NCBI RefSeq assembly: GCF_900141785.1 | Contig: NZ_FQYP01000007.1 | Span: 248,001-312,000 of the forward strand | Reading direction: 5' to 3' | DNA length: 64,000 bases | Source of the DNA: Aquimarina spongiae | GTDB lineage: Bacteria > Bacteroidota > Bacteroidia > Flavobacteriales > Flavobacteriaceae | Part shown: piece by piece, positions 37,006 to 46,380 of the stretch | How positions within the stretch are numbered: position 1 is the first letter of the stretch | Layout of the letters: each line of letters opens with the position of its first letter | Program-made: the position numbers and the translations under genes | The notes under the pieces: model-generated | Database searches by the model: none | Seen by the model: only the letters and a program-made list of their open reading frames with translations | What the model was told of the DNA's origin: nothing

Positions 37006-38354
37006 AGACTGATATCGTATTGCTTCAGTTTGTTATACAAGGTCTTCCTATCGATAGATAACATTCGAGCTGCTTTTGCCTTGTTCCCATTTGCCTTTTC
37101 TAAAGCATCCAGTATTAACTCTTGCTCATTTTGATTCTTAAATAACCCATAGGTTTGCTTAGAATTATGAGTAGCATATGCAATATCGTGAGGCAAAATA
37201 CTTAAGGTGATCATTTCGTCCTGAGAAAGAAGTACAGAACGTTTAACTATATTCTTAAGCTCTCTAAGGTTTCCTGGCCAGGTATAATTTTTGAACGCTT
37301 CTAGCACCTCGTCTGCAAATCCAACAACATGTTTATCCAATTCTGCATTCGACTCTTCCAAAAAGTGATTCGCAAAGAGCATCAAATCTTCAATTCTATC
37401 TTTTAATGGAGGGACTTTTATTGAAAATTCATTCAATCTATGATATAGATCTTCTCTAAACTCTCCTTCTTTTACGGCAAGGCTTAAGTCTTCGTTGGTT
37501 GCTGCGATTACTCTTATATCTACTTCAATTTCCTTATTGCTTCCAACAGGTTTTATTCTTCTTTCCTGAAGTGCTCTAAGCAACTGTACCTGTAATTCGT
37601 AACTTAAATTTCCGATTTCGTCCAAAAATAATGTTCCTCCATTGGCGGCTTCAAAATGCCCTACTTTATCATTTACCGCACCGGTAAACGAACCTTTAAT
37701 ATGCCCAAAGAATTCGCTTGAGGCAATTTCTTTTGGTATAGCTCCACAATCTACAGCAACAAAGGGTTTTTCTGATCTTTTACTAGCTTTATGAATACTA
37801 CTGGCCACATATTCTTTCCCTGTCCCACTGTCTCCAACCACAAGAACCGACATACGAGTAGGTGCTACCAAGGCTACATATTCATTCAATTTTTTTGAAG
37901 CATCGCTTACTCCACGAACGAAACTATCGCCTGAAGGCGCAGGTACTTCTTTGGTGCGCACTTCTTTTTTTTGAGGTTTAGTTTCTACGACACCTCCGGT
38001 ATTCAAAGCTTTTTCAATAGTTTGTAAAATTGTATCCGGATTAAATGGTTTTGACACATAGTCAAAAGCCCCTTGTTTGATTGCATTAACCGCCATATTG
38101 ATTTCGGCATATCCAGTCATTATAATCACTTGTGTGCTTTGGTTACTTGTCAAAATTTCATCAAGCAACGTAATACCATCCCGATCCGGAAGTCTCACAT
38201 CGGCTAAAACAACATCAAAAGTATGCTCCTTAATTTTGGCTACAGCTTCATTACCAGAAAATGCAGTAACGACCTGGTATTGCTTTTTTTCTAAGAAGGT
38301 CTTAAGCATTGTACAAAAAGCAACATCATCCTCTACAATAAGTATTTTTGACAT
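37002..38354 (-). CDS. sigma-54-dependent NtrC-family response regulator
   Basis: A 450-residue protein: receiver domain (residues 1-120, Asp-52 in VVLADVRLPDRDG), AAA+ domain (about 140-375) with Walker A VVGDSGTGKEYVAS, GSFTGAVND as the sigma-54 contact loop (GAFTGA variant) and Walker B GGTLFLDEIG, and a Fis-type helix-turn-helix at the end (NKAKAARMLSIDRKTLYNKL). The longer frame to 38465 is not supported; ATG 38354 gives MSKILIVEDD as in homologues. It is probably phosphorylated by the convergent hybrid kinase through its HPt domain. Confidence 0.93.
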   Translation of the reverse strand: MSKILIVEDDVAFCTMLKTFLEKKQYQVVTAFSGNEAVAKIKEHTFDVVLADVRLPDRDGITLLDEILTSNQSTQVIIMTGYAEINMAVNAIKQGAFDYVSKPFNPDTILQTIEKALNTGGVVETKPQKKEVRTKEVPAPSGDSFVRGVSDASKKLNEYVALVAPTRMSVLVVGDSGTGKEYVASSIHKASKRSEKPFVAVDCGAIPKEIASSEFFGHIKGSFTGAVNDKVGHFEAANGGTLFLDEIGNLSYELQVQLLRALQERRIKPVGSNKEIEVDIRVIAATNEDLSLAVKEGEFREDLYHRLNEFSIKVPPLKDRIEDLMLFANHFLEESNAELDKHVVGFADEVLEAFKNYTWPGNLRELKNIVKRSVLLSQDEMITLSILPHDIAYATHNSKQTYGLFKNQNEQELILDALEKANGNKAKAARMLSIDRKTLYNKLKQYDISL

Positions 38355-38523
38355 ATTCGGTAATTTATTAAGCAAATCTGTGTTATAAAAGTACAATTTA
38401 ATACAGTTCGTTCGAATAAAAACATAAAAAAAGAGACCCTTGGGAATGAGTCTCTTTTTTAGCACTAAACAACTTTATATCGTCCTTTGGTTGCAAAACG
38501 ATATCCTTTTTCTACCCCTAGAT

Positions 38524-38856
38524 TTAAGATTTATTGTCGTTTGGCGTTATCCATTCGCCCGTAGCGCTTGCAAATACAACTTTGTTGTTGTTATCGTTAT
38601 CATGTAATAGCATCTTATATGTATTGTCTTTTGACATGTATGCTCTTACAATTCTAAATTCTTTATAGTCCCTTACCGTTGCTTGATGCACCAGTAATGA
38701 CATTTCTGATGTTGTAATTTCAGTATACTCTTGATGCTCTTGTTCATACTCTCTAAACTCAATTCCATCATTTACAGCTAATTCATCCTGAGCTAAAACA
38801 CCCTGTGCTGAAAAAATACTTACTACAATTGCTACTATCATTGGTAACTTTTTCAT
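38524..38856 (-). CDS. hypothetical secreted protein
   Basis: A 110-residue protein with a clear signal peptide (MKKLPMIVAIVVSIFSAQGV, cleavage after LAQ) and a mixed charged mature region without cysteines or named motifs. The longer frame begins far upstream in unlikely sequence; ATG 38856 is chosen because of the signal peptide. I do not recognise a family. It lies upstream of the NtrC-type regulator on the same strand, 169 bp away. Confidence 0.65.
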   Translation of the reverse strand: MKKLPMIVAIVVSIFSAQGVLAQDELAVNDGIEFREYEQEHQEYTEITTSEMSLLVHQATVRDYKEFRIVRAYMSKDNTYKMLLHDNDNNNKVVFASATGEWITPNDNKS

Positions 38857-39008
38857 GGGTTTTATAAAAGTCGTTTCTACACTATTTATATAGTAATAAT
38901 TGTTCCAATTCTTTAAAACAATTAGAAAAACCAATAAACAAATGATTACCAGTGTTTTACGTATTTTTAGAAATAAAAAAAGTGTCAAAAAAACTGTAGA
39001 ATACACAC

Positions 39009-39038
39009 AAAAGTGTAGAAATATTACACACTTTTTTG
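39009..39038. terminator. hairpin downstream of arfB
   Basis: AAAAGTGT (39009-39016) and ACACTTTT (39028-39035) form a stem with an 11-nt loop and T/A-rich flanks. It probably ends the DUF4301-arfB transcript on the reverse strand. Confidence 0.5.
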
Positions 39039-39048
39039 TAATGTATTT

Positions 39049-39450
39049 CTAGAACAAGGGTTTTTTACGGTTCGTTTTCTTTAAAGATTGTTTGTGCTTG
39101 GCATCCAATCTCTTTTTTACAGAACTTTTGGAAGGCTTAGTTAGTTTTCTTTTTTGAGGTACTTTTGAATGTGTTTTTAAAAGCTCGACCAATCTTTTAA
39201 TCGCTAATTCTTTATTTCTGTGTTGGCTCCTGCTATCGCTGCAAAACAAAATTAGATGTCCTGTCTTAGTCAATCTGGAAGACAACTTATGCTGCAACAT
39301 AACTTTTTCAGCATCTGTAAGTCCAGAAGAAGCCTTGATATCAAAGCTCAATGCAATTTTAGAAGACACCTTATTTACATGCTGTCCACCTGCACCCGAA
39401 CTCCGTACAGCCTTAAAATTTAATTCACTTATGATTACTGCAATATTCAA
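39049..39450 (-). CDS. arfB: alternative ribosome-rescue factor (peptidyl-tRNA hydrolase) ArfB/YaeJ-type
   Basis: A 133-residue protein with the release-factor catalytic motif GGQ in SSGAGGQHVNKVSSK near residue 20 and a long basic C-terminal tail (KLTKPSKSSVKKRLDAKHKQ), which in ArfB enters the mRNA channel of stalled ribosomes. It lacks the codon-recognition domains of RF1/RF2. It overlaps the DUF4301 gene by 4 bp and is translationally coupled. Confidence 0.93.
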   Translation of the reverse strand: MNIAVIISELNFKAVRSSGAGGQHVNKVSSKIALSFDIKASSGLTDAEKVMLQHKLSSRLTKTGHLILFCSDSRSQHRNKELAIKRLVELLKTHSKVPQKRKLTKPSKSSVKKRLDAKHKQSLKKTNRKKPLF

Positions 39451-41012
39451 GAGAAAAGCGTTACTTGATGGGCTGATTTCAGCAAATCATTCACTGTTTT
39501 TACCGGATTAAACGTAGTTAAAGGAACTTCTACAAAGACACTGATCCAATTGGACATTGCTCCATTCCATAAACCAGGCAATTCTAATGCCTTAAGCACT
39601 TTACCATTCATCGTTTTTTTGGTAATAAACCCCGCTTCAGGATCCACAAAATCTAATAAATTGAACTTGTTTCCTTTATAATCTCTGACTCCACATACAA
39701 GGTCCACGGGATTAAAATGTGTAGCACTATTCAAAATCTCAGACTGTCGATGATCATCTTTATCGATTTGAGCAGTTTCTATAATCTGCAATACTAATCG
39801 ACCATTTTCTTTTTTGACCCAAAATGGTCCACCTCCAGGCTCCCCTTCGTTGATTACCATACCACAAACACGTATGGGTCGGTTTAGGGATTCTCTCAGA
39901 AACTGTAGTTTGTATTTTTCGGAGAACTTATCAAAATCTAATGGTAGTCTTACGTTTAGTTGTTGAACCAAGAATTTTTTAATGTCCGTAAGTTCTGCTT
40001 CCGTTGGAGTCTTTTCGTCTAGGGCTTGCAAAATTCTAAAAACTTCGTCCTGGATTTCCAACAACTTACCAGCTAATACCTTTTTAAAACCAGTTACCTC
40101 ATCCTGATACTTGCGAACAACTACATTATCAATGTTTTTTATGTAAATAATATCAGCATCCAGATCATCCAGATTTTCAATTAATGCACCATGTCCTCCA
40201 GGTCTAAAAACCAAACAACCATTATCAGCTCGGAAAGGTTCATTGTTTTCGTCTACTGCGATTGTATCTGTATCGGGTTTTTGAAAAGAATATGAAATTT
40301 GAAAATTAGTATTGGTTTTTTCTTCAACTTTCTTCTTAATCCTTTCAAATTCTCCTTTAAATGCTTTTAAATGCTCCTTAGAAATGGTAAAATGTAATTT
40401 TGAATCTCCATTTTGGTTGGTGTTATATCCTGCCGCTTCATATAAATGCTCTTCAAAAGCGGTGGCAATACCCTCATTATACTTGTGAAAAGGAAGCAAT
40501 CCTTTTGGATAAACTCCAAAATTCAATCCTTTTTCCTTTAGCATCATTTCAACAAAAATATGAAGCTGCCTGCCTTCTGATAGCGATTCAAATTTTGGAT
40601 AAACATCTTTTACCTTTTCCATTACTGTATGGTAAAAAGGGAACTTCTCTAGTCCTATTAAAAAAAGTCGAATAGCATTCGCTTTTTCGTGATTGGTATA
40701 CGAGTTTAAACTTTCTTTTTTGAAATCGTAATTGTCAAGAAATCGAAATAACTCTTTAAACATACGAGACGCTGCTCCAGATGCAGGAACAAACTTTATC
40801 GTATCGAGATGTGCAGATCTTGAATTATATAATTTGGTAAGTTCAGATTGATAATGATCTGAAAACTTAAGTATTCCATTTTCAAGTGTGGCTGCATGCC
40901 TTAACGGAACGAAAGGTATCTCATTTCTAAAAGTTTCTATTTGGGATAAAACTTTATCTACTGTTAAGCCTTTCGATTTTATGAGTTTAATATCTTTATC
41001 TGTAATGTTCAC
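39447..41012 (-). CDS. DUF4301 family protein
   Basis: A 521-residue soluble protein of the DUF4301 family, recognised from LRHAATLENGILKFS, KFVPASGAASRMFKELFRF (residues 73-91) and CLVFRPGGHGALIENLDDLD. The glycine-rich PASGAASRMFK and FRPGGHGAL segments look like a nucleotide-binding site related to nucleotidyltransferases, but the reaction is unknown. It forms an operon with arfB (4-bp overlap). Confidence 0.85.
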   Translation of the reverse strand: MNITDKDIKLIKSKGLTVDKVLSQIETFRNEIPFVPLRHAATLENGILKFSDHYQSELTKLYNSRSAHLDTIKFVPASGAASRMFKELFRFLDNYDFKKESLNSYTNHEKANAIRLFLIGLEKFPFYHTVMEKVKDVYPKFESLSEGRQLHIFVEMMLKEKGLNFGVYPKGLLPFHKYNEGIATAFEEHLYEAAGYNTNQNGDSKLHFTISKEHLKAFKGEFERIKKKVEEKTNTNFQISYSFQKPDTDTIAVDENNEPFRADNGCLVFRPGGHGALIENLDDLDADIIYIKNIDNVVVRKYQDEVTGFKKVLAGKLLEIQDEVFRILQALDEKTPTEAELTDIKKFLVQQLNVRLPLDFDKFSEKYKLQFLRESLNRPIRVCGMVINEGEPGGGPFWVKKENGRLVLQIIETAQIDKDDHRQSEILNSATHFNPVDLVCGVRDYKGNKFNLLDFVDPEAGFITKKTMNGKVLKALELPGLWNGAMSNWISVFVEVPLTTFNPVKTVNDLLKSAHQVTLFS

Positions 41013-41188
41013 TTTTGTATATTATTAATTTGTCAATAATTTGAAAAAGCATTAAAATCGAGGTTTACATCGTATCAAGATAAGTTAAAAGATATAAAAC
41101 CTAACTATTTCTTGATCAAATTTCATTTTAAATTCTTTTTCTTTTTAGTGTCTTGACGCAATACTTTGTTACCTATCGATTTTCTCAT

Positions 41189-41821
41189 TCAAAAAGGAGT
41201 TACATAAACGCATGTAAAACCCTCAAATTCGTCATAAACGAGGTCAAATTCGGTAGTTCGATTCTCATAATTAACCTTTCCACCTACAAATGGAGAGCTA
41301 AAATCGAAAGAAGCAACTTGTACATGTTGTTCAAAGCTTAAACCTGGTGTTGCATACAACTTATAAAGAGATTCTTTGACTCCCCAGATAATTGTTAGTG
41401 CTCTGGTAACGTCTAGTTGTTTATTCTGAATAAAAGACAGTTCGGTTTCAGAAACAAATTTGTGTGATATTCTATTGATTTTTTCACGTTGTTTTTCAAT
41501 ATCAATCCCTACAGGTTTATCACTAATAATAATTCCCGAAAAATTATAGGAGTGTGTGATCGAAATATAATTTTCATCTCTCAAATGAGGTTTCCCCAAA
41601 TCATCATAAAACAGGTCAAAATCGCTATAATTTGCTTCTGCCAAAAGATGACGTATGCTCATAAAACCTCTGCGATGCATTTCTGATTTCATCCCGCTCA
41701 CTCTTGCCGTGCAATGTGGAGTTAATGTTATTCCTTCTGCCAGTGTTTCATAAGATTCTTCAATCTTCCAAATCAACACTTTAGTACTTTGATCTACTGT
41801 TATAGTTTTGTAAAGAGGCAT
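41189..41821 (-). CDS. 4'-phosphopantetheinyl transferase superfamily protein
   Basis: A 210-residue enzyme of the Sfp-like group that transfers phosphopantetheine from CoA to carrier proteins. The motifs are VGIDIEKQRE (metal site) near residue 103 and WGVKESLYKLYATPG near residue 146, with SITHSYNF upstream. Length suits an Sfp-type rather than AcpS-type enzyme. Which carrier protein it serves is unknown; no polyketide or peptide synthetase lies in this window. It is divergent from ahcY. Confidence 0.9.
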   Translation of the reverse strand: MPLYKTITVDQSTKVLIWKIEESYETLAEGITLTPHCTARVSGMKSEMHRRGFMSIRHLLAEANYSDFDLFYDDLGKPHLRDENYISITHSYNFSGIIISDKPVGIDIEKQREKINRISHKFVSETELSFIQNKQLDVTRALTIIWGVKESLYKLYATPGLSFEQHVQVASFDFSSPFVGGKVNYENRTTEFDLVYDEFEGFTCVYVTPF

Positions 41822-41843
41822 TTAAAGTATTAAAGTTATTACG

Positions 41844-41851
41844 TACCTTTG
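41844..41851 (+). promoter_or_regulatory. -7 element of ahcY
   Basis: TACCTTTG is an exact TAnnTTTG match in the divergent region, 104 bp upstream of the ahcY ATG. A spaced TTG is not clear. The leader of about 95 nt has no recognised riboswitch; no SAH-type fold was identified. Confidence 0.45.
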
Positions 41852-41955
41852 CAAACTGAAAATCGAAAGAATATTTCTCAGATTTTCTGACAACGAATTT
41901 AGAACAATTTAGTGCTAAATACCAAAAAGCACTGGATATACATAAAATAAATATT

Positions 41956-43272
41956 ATGAGTACTAAAACAGCACCTTATGTTCCTTACAAAGTAAAAGAT
42001 ATTTCTCTTGCAGGATGGGGAAGAAAAGAAATTGAATTGGCAGAAGCAGAAATGCCAGGATTAATGTCTTTACGTGAAGAATATAAAGACGAACAACCTC
42101 TTAAAGGAGCTAGAATTGCAGGATGTTTACACATGACGATACAAACTGCTGTATTAATAGAAACACTAGTTGCTTTAGGAGCAGAGGTTACCTGGAGTTC
42201 TTGTAATATCTTTTCTACGCAGGATCAGGCAGCAGCTGCTATTGCAGATGCAGGAATTCCAGTTTACGCCTGGAAAGGAATGAATGAAGAAGAATTTGAC
42301 TGGTGTATTGAACAAACCCTTTTCTTTGGAGAAGATCGTAAACCTCTTAATATGATTCTCGATGATGGAGGCGATCTTACCAATATGGTATTAGACAAAT
42401 ACCCTGAACTAGTAGATGATATCAAAGGATTATCTGAAGAAACCACTACTGGTGTTCATCGTTTGTACGAAAGAATGAAAAACGGAACATTACCGATGCC
42501 TGCTATAAACGTTAATGACTCTGTGACTAAGTCCAAATTCGATAACAAGTATGGATGTCGCGAAAGTGCTGTTGATGCTATCCGTCGTGCTACCGATACT
42601 ATGCTTGCTGGTAAGCGTGTTGTAGTTTGTGGATATGGAGATGTAGGTAAAGGTACTGCGGCATCATTTAGAGGAGCTGGTTCTATCGTTACCGTAACAG
42701 AAATCGATCCTATTTGTGCTTTGCAAGCTGCGATGGATGGATATGAAGTAAAGAAACTGGATACTGTTATTGGTAAAGCCGATGTGGTAATTACTACTAC
42801 TGGAAATAAAGATATCGTTCAAGGACAACACTTCAAGGCTTTAAAAGACAAAGCAATTGTTTGTAACATTGGTCACTTTGATAATGAAATAGATATGGCA
42901 TGGTTAAATGACAATTATGGAAACACCAAAGACGAGATCAAACCTCAGGTAGATAAGTATACTATTGACGGAAAAGATGTGATCATCCTGGCAGAAGGTC
43001 GTTTGGTAAATCTTGGTTGTGCTACAGGACACCCTAGTTTTGTAATGAGTAATTCTTTTACCAACCAGACTTTGGCGCAAATAGAGCTTTGGAATAACTC
43101 TGAGAATTATAAAAATGAAGTGTATATGCTACCTAAACACCTTGACGAAAAGGTTGCAAAATTACATTTAGCGCGTTTAGGAGTCGAATTGGAAACATTG
43201 AGACCAGAGCAAGCAGAATATATTGGGGTAACGGTTGAAGGACCATTTAAACCAGAATACTACAGATACTAA
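41956..43272 (+). CDS. ahcY: adenosylhomocysteinase
   Basis: A 438-residue NAD-dependent hydrolase splitting S-adenosylhomocysteine into adenosine and homocysteine. [35 protein letters not shown], the NAD-binding [18 protein letters not shown] near residues 223-240 and the C-terminal [19 protein letters not shown] are diagnostic. The end KPEYYRY is the usual C-terminus. It is monocistronic with a terminator at 43301-43338. Confidence 0.98.
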   Translation: MSTKTAPYVPYKVKDISLAGWGRKEIELAEAEMPGLMSLREEYKDEQPLKGARIAGCLHMTIQTAVLIETLVALGAEVTWSSCNIFSTQDQAAAAIADAGIPVYAWKGMNEEEFDWCIEQTLFFGEDRKPLNMILDDGGDLTNMVLDKYPELVDDIKGLSEETTTGVHRLYERMKNGTLPMPAINVNDSVTKSKFDNKYGCRESAVDAIRRATDTMLAGKRVVVCGYGDVGKGTAASFRGAGSIVTVTEIDPICALQAAMDGYEVKKLDTVIGKADVVITTTGNKDIVQGQHFKALKDKAIVCNIGHFDNEIDMAWLNDNYGNTKDEIKPQVDKYTIDGKDVIILAEGRLVNLGCATGHPSFVMSNSFTNQTLAQIELWNNSENYKNEVYMLPKHLDEKVAKLHLARLGVELETLRPEQAEYIGVTVEGPFKPEYYRY

Positions 43273-43300
43273 AATAGTATTGTTTATTACAATAATTCAA

Positions 43301-43338
43301 AAACAACCTTCGATTGAGATTGAGGGTTGTTTTTTTTA
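43301..43338 (+). terminator. ahcY terminator
   Basis: AAACAACC (43301-43308) pairs with GGTTGTTT (43325-43332), followed by further T residues. Confidence 0.75.
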
Positions 43339-43385
43339 TACTCAAGTTTTGACTACATTTAAAAAGCTTAAATAATTAAAATACC

Positions 43386-43988
43386 ATGAGGCTTTTTTTT
43401 AGTTTTTGGTTAGTGAGTATTACTGTTTTTTCGCAAAACAACGAGGAAGTATTTCAAAAGATTAAAACACAATTTAAGACTATTACAAACCTGCAAGAAG
43501 AAGGGTTGCTACAAGAAAAAACTAAATCTTATTCTTGTCCTGACCAAAGCACACAAGGGGTTTTATCATATTTCTATCAAGGTTCAAAGCTTCAACTAAT
43601 CACTCATACTGTTGATCAAGGACATCATTCTGTAACTTATCATTATTACATCAATAACGACTTACTTTTTTTCTGTTTTATCGAAGAAGGTTTTGATAAT
43701 GATCAATCGATCTATGACAGTACGAATCAAGATTTGATAGCAACCAATGAAAACTGGAACGTTATTCAAAAAAGAATTTATTTTTTTAAAGAAACCCCCA
43801 TTAAATGCCTACTAAAAGAATACGGAAGTAAAGATATAACAGGGCAGATGCAAACTAACGATTTGCCCATTACAAACTATTTTAAAAACAAGCAAGTCGA
43901 CTGTACTGAAGAGGAAATACAAAAAATCAAACAAACATATCGTGAACTTACCAAACCCATTAAAAACCTGTGTTTGCTCGAGTATTAA
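43386..43988 (+). CDS. hypothetical secreted protein
   Basis: A 200-residue protein with a short signal peptide (RLFFSFWLVSITVFSQ). The mature part has three cysteines and no motif I recognise. The second to fifth codons contain a T8 run (43388-43395), which could allow slippage, but the frame is open as sequenced. It stands alone between two terminators. Confidence 0.65.
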   Translation: MRLFFSFWLVSITVFSQNNEEVFQKIKTQFKTITNLQEEGLLQEKTKSYSCPDQSTQGVLSYFYQGSKLQLITHTVDQGHHSVTYHYYINNDLLFFCFIEEGFDNDQSIYDSTNQDLIATNENWNVIQKRIYFFKETPIKCLLKEYGSKDITGQMQTNDLPITNYFKNKQVDCTEEEIQKIKQTYRELTKPIKNLCLLEY

Positions 43989-43994
43989 ACAAAA

Positions 43995-44021
43995 AATCCC
44001 TTTTCTAACGAAAAAGGGATT
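43995..44021. terminator. bidirectional terminator
   Basis: AATCCCTTTT (43995-44004) and AAAAGGGATT (44012-44021) form a perfect 10-bp stem between convergent genes, with A- and T-runs on the flanks. Confidence 0.8.
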
Positions 44022-44045
44022 CTCTTTTTTGTATGATAAGATCAT

Positions 44046-44627
44046 TTAATCTAACTCTGCTATCAGGCAATCTTCGTAAGAAGCAATTTTGTTTTGAATC
44101 ATAGCTAAACCTTCACTTCTGGAAGCCATAGGATCTATTTTTACCGTATCTCCATTTGGCAAGTGCATTACATAAAATCCGTCTTTAAAAGAAGAAAGTT
44201 TAATCACCTCGCCATTAGGCTTTATCGCACTCCATGACTTATGCGTAGGACTATATACCAAATCCAATTTATCTCCTTTTCTTTCCCCCTCTATAACCTT
44301 TATTTGCATTCTGTTTTTGGTTGCGGTCATCTCAAAAGTATTTCCATCTTTTTCAACAACTTGCATCTCCATCTCTCCTTCATTCATTGCTAATGGATTA
44401 GAACCGCTCCAAAATTCAATTACATTAAAGATTAATACATCCCCAACAAAGAACAATCCATAAACAGGAATGATATTAAACACCCAAAAAATAAGGTTAT
44501 CCAAGAACTTGCTATCAGTTAATCCATCATTCCAATCTCTAAGACCATTGAATGCCGAGAAAGAACCCAAACAACTAGAAAATAGAATTGAAGCCGACAA
44601 TAAAGTACACACAGTTAGTTTTTTCAT
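44046..44627 (-). CDS. DUF3332 family lipoprotein-like protein
   Basis: A 193-residue protein of DUF3332. The N-terminus MKKLTVCTLLSASILFSSC has a lipobox-like LFSSC, and LRDWNDGLTDSKFLDNLIFW with IIPVYGLFFVGDVLIFNVIE is the family signature with a hydrophobic helix pair. The second half is a small beta-rich domain. Function is unknown. Monocistronic. Confidence 0.82.
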   Translation of the reverse strand: MKKLTVCTLLSASILFSSCLGSFSAFNGLRDWNDGLTDSKFLDNLIFWVFNIIPVYGLFFVGDVLIFNVIEFWSGSNPLAMNEGEMEMQVVEKDGNTFEMTATKNRMQIKVIEGERKGDKLDLVYSPTHKSWSAIKPNGEVIKLSSFKDGFYVMHLPNGDTVKIDPMASRSEGLAMIQNKIASYEDCLIAELD

Positions 44628-44723
44628 AATTAAGAATTTTAATGATTTATGTAATTAAAGTTAAACTAACTTTTTTGAATACCCTATTTTTATTCGCTAA
44701 TTCAAAATATGCAGGAACTAAAA

Positions 44724-44751
44724 AACCCTTTTCATTTTCATGAAAAGGGTT
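44724..44751 (-). terminator. rplU-rpmA terminator
   Basis: AACCCTTTTCA (44724-44734) pairs with TGAAAAGGGTT (44741-44751). On the reverse strand it is followed by TTTTAG. Confidence 0.8.
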
Positions 44752-44775
44752 CCTATATATTACAAAGGAAAGTCC

Positions 44776-45036
44776 TTATGCTTCAAATGGAACTATAGAA
44801 ACATAAGATTTATTATCTTTCTTTTTAGTAAACTTTACGATACCATCTACTTTGGCATGTAAGGTATGATCTTTACCAGCATAAACATTTTCTCCTGGCT
44901 TGTGGGCTGTACCTCTTTGTCTTACAATGATGTTACCAGCCACGGCAGCTTGTCCACCAAATATCTTTACACCTAAGCGTTTCGATTCTGATTCTCTACC
45001 GTTCTTCGAACTACCAACTCCTTTTTTATGAGCCAT
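44776..45036 (-). CDS. rpmA: 50S ribosomal protein L27
   Basis: An 86-residue L27. [20 protein letters not shown] at the N-terminus (reaching towards the peptidyl transferase centre) and [19 protein letters not shown] are diagnostic. There is no cleavable N-terminal extension as found in Firmicutes. It follows rplU by 52 bp in the same transcript. Confidence 0.99.
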   Translation of the reverse strand: MAHKKGVGSSKNGRESESKRLGVKIFGGQAAVAGNIIVRQRGTAHKPGENVYAGKDHTLHAKVDGIVKFTKKKDNKSYVSIVPFEA

Positions 45037-45088
45037 TTTCTTTAGGTTTTATATTGTTAATACTAAACAGGGTGTACCTGCTATTTAT

Positions 45089-45637
45089 CTATTTTCCTTG
45101 TAAAGCTTCTATTAATTCAGCTTTCTTCATAGAAGAAATTCCTGAAATTCCTTTAGCTTTAGCCATCTCCTTCAATTCAGCTACAGTTTTAGAGCTTAAA
45201 TCTTCTGCTCCTGTTGCTTTAGGTTTAGCTTCTGCTTTTGGAGCAGCTTCTTTTACTGCTTTTTCAGCTTTCGCTTTAGGTTCTGCTTTTTTAGTCTCTT
45301 TCTTAGGAGCAGCTTTCTTAGCTCCAGAAGTTACGATGTCTTCAATAACGATTTCCGTTAGAGATTGACGGTGACCATTCTTAACACGGTAACCTTTACG
45401 TCTCTTTTTCTTGAAAACAATAACTTTATCACCTTTTAGGTGTCTTGTAATCTTGGCTCCTACTTGAGCTCCTTCTATAACTGGGGCGCCTAGAGTAACC
45501 TTGTCTCCGTCTGCTGCAAGAAGAACTTTATCGAAAGCTACTTTATCACCTTCTTCTCCTGCTAAACGATGTACAAATACTTTTTGGTCTTTTGCAACTT
45601 TAAATTGCTGCCCTGCTATCTCTACAATTGCGTACAT
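45089..45637 (-). CDS. rplU: 50S ribosomal protein L21 with C-terminal SAP/HeH-like extension
   Basis: A 182-residue protein. Residues 1-103 are ordinary L21 (MYAIVEIAGQQFKV, then KKRRKGYRVKNGHRQ). The remaining 80 residues are an Ala/Lys/Pro/Glu-rich linker (about 105-145) and a small helical end, SSKTVAELKEMAKAKGIS, which looks like the Rho-N/SAP/HeH nucleic-acid-binding helix-extension-helix. L21 is usually near 103 residues. It is transcribed from a textbook promoter at 45697-45727 with a hairpin at the 5' end of the leader. Confidence 0.97.
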   Translation of the reverse strand: MYAIVEIAGQQFKVAKDQKVFVHRLAGEEGDKVAFDKVLLAADGDKVTLGAPVIEGAQVGAKITRHLKGDKVIVFKKKRRKGYRVKNGHRQSLTEIVIEDIVTSGAKKAAPKKETKKAEPKAKAEKAVKEAAPKAEAKPKATGAEDLSSKTVAELKEMAKAKGISGISSMKKAELIEALQGK

Positions 45638-45676
45638 AGCGTAACGTTTAATTAATTATGTTAAATATAAGAACAT

Positions 45677-45691
45677 GCCTATTCGATAGGC
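45677..45691 (-). promoter_or_regulatory. hairpin at the 5' end of the rplU leader
   Basis: GCCTAT-TCG-ATAGGC is a 6-bp stem with a 3-nt loop. Given the promoter at 45697-45727, it would form at the very 5' end of the rplU-rpmA mRNA, where it could stabilise the transcript or serve autoregulation by L21. Role inferred. Confidence 0.4.
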
Positions 45692-45696
45692 GGGTG

Positions 45697-45727
45697 CAAA
45701 TATACTGCTAATTAATTAAATGCCAAA
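45697..45727 (-). promoter_or_regulatory. rplU-rpmA promoter
   Basis: On the reverse strand TTTG (45724-45727), a 19-bp spacer and TATATTTG (45697-45704) match the Bacteroidota -33/-7 consensus exactly. Confidence 0.8.
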
Positions 45728-45732
45728 TATTT

Positions 45733-46206
45733 TTACGCCTCAACCGGGGAAGAATGATGATTTTTTCTGGGATTCCAACTTTCTTTAAATAATTGCATAA
45801 AGGAAAGCGTCAAAACGAAGGTAGTAGCGAATCCCATTATTGCAGCTATAAATACCACTATACCTACACCAACGTGGTAATGAGAACTCCAATTGGCAAG
45901 CATTTCTGGCAAGAAGTCGGTTTGAATATTGGTTACATATACTGCAAAAAACGCAGTAAATATAAGCGTAGCATTAAACCCTGTAAGAAGACCTGTCATA
46001 AATCCTTTCTGGTAGTCAAACTCTTTTCGCTTTTCTTCTTTATATATTTTCATTGCCCTATATAGTCCAAAAGCAACGACCACCCCATTTCCGAGACTAA
46101 ACACAGGGTTGGTTTGCACTCCAAATAAGGACAAAATTAAAAAGTAAGCAATAAGTCCAATTGCTATATAAACACCATACTTAACAGGGATCGCTGACAT
46201 TTTCAT
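45733..46206 (-). CDS. DUF4199 family membrane protein
   Basis: A 157-residue protein with four hydrophobic helices. The YGVYIAIGLIAYFLI start, the conserved FDYQKGFMTGLLTGF and a long C-terminal helix fit DUF4199, a Bacteroidota membrane family of unknown function. It is upstream of the rplU promoter on the same strand. Confidence 0.8.
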   Translation of the reverse strand: MKMSAIPVKYGVYIAIGLIAYFLILSLFGVQTNPVFSLGNGVVVAFGLYRAMKIYKEEKRKEFDYQKGFMTGLLTGFNATLIFTAFFAVYVTNIQTDFLPEMLANWSSHYHVGVGIVVFIAAIMGFATTFVLTLSFMQLFKESWNPRKNHHSSPVEA

Positions 46207-46380
46207 CTCTTCATTTTTTAGGATTTGTAATTTAAAATTAAGAAATTTAAGAGTTTTTTAACCTTAAAAGCTTGTTAATTTATTGTTTTTGAACCTTTTA
46301 AGCTAAAGCACTTTTTTTACACACAAACTGTAACAAAATCACATTTTTTAACACAAATCCTTAAAACAAAATTATTACTA

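Noticed and set aside
38857..38960. Sigma-54 promoter (GG-N10-GC) upstream of the secreted-protein gene next to the NtrC regulator
   Set aside because: The region has GG dinucleotides but no GC at the right spacing; no convincing -24/-12 site.
41852..41955. SAH or SAM riboswitch in the ahcY leader
   Set aside because: No conserved core of these riboswitches could be identified by eye in the leader of about 95 nt.
43388..43395. T8 run near the start of the secreted hypothetical gene as a phase-variable tract
   Set aside because: Only eight bases, common in this AT-rich DNA, and no supporting evidence of variation.
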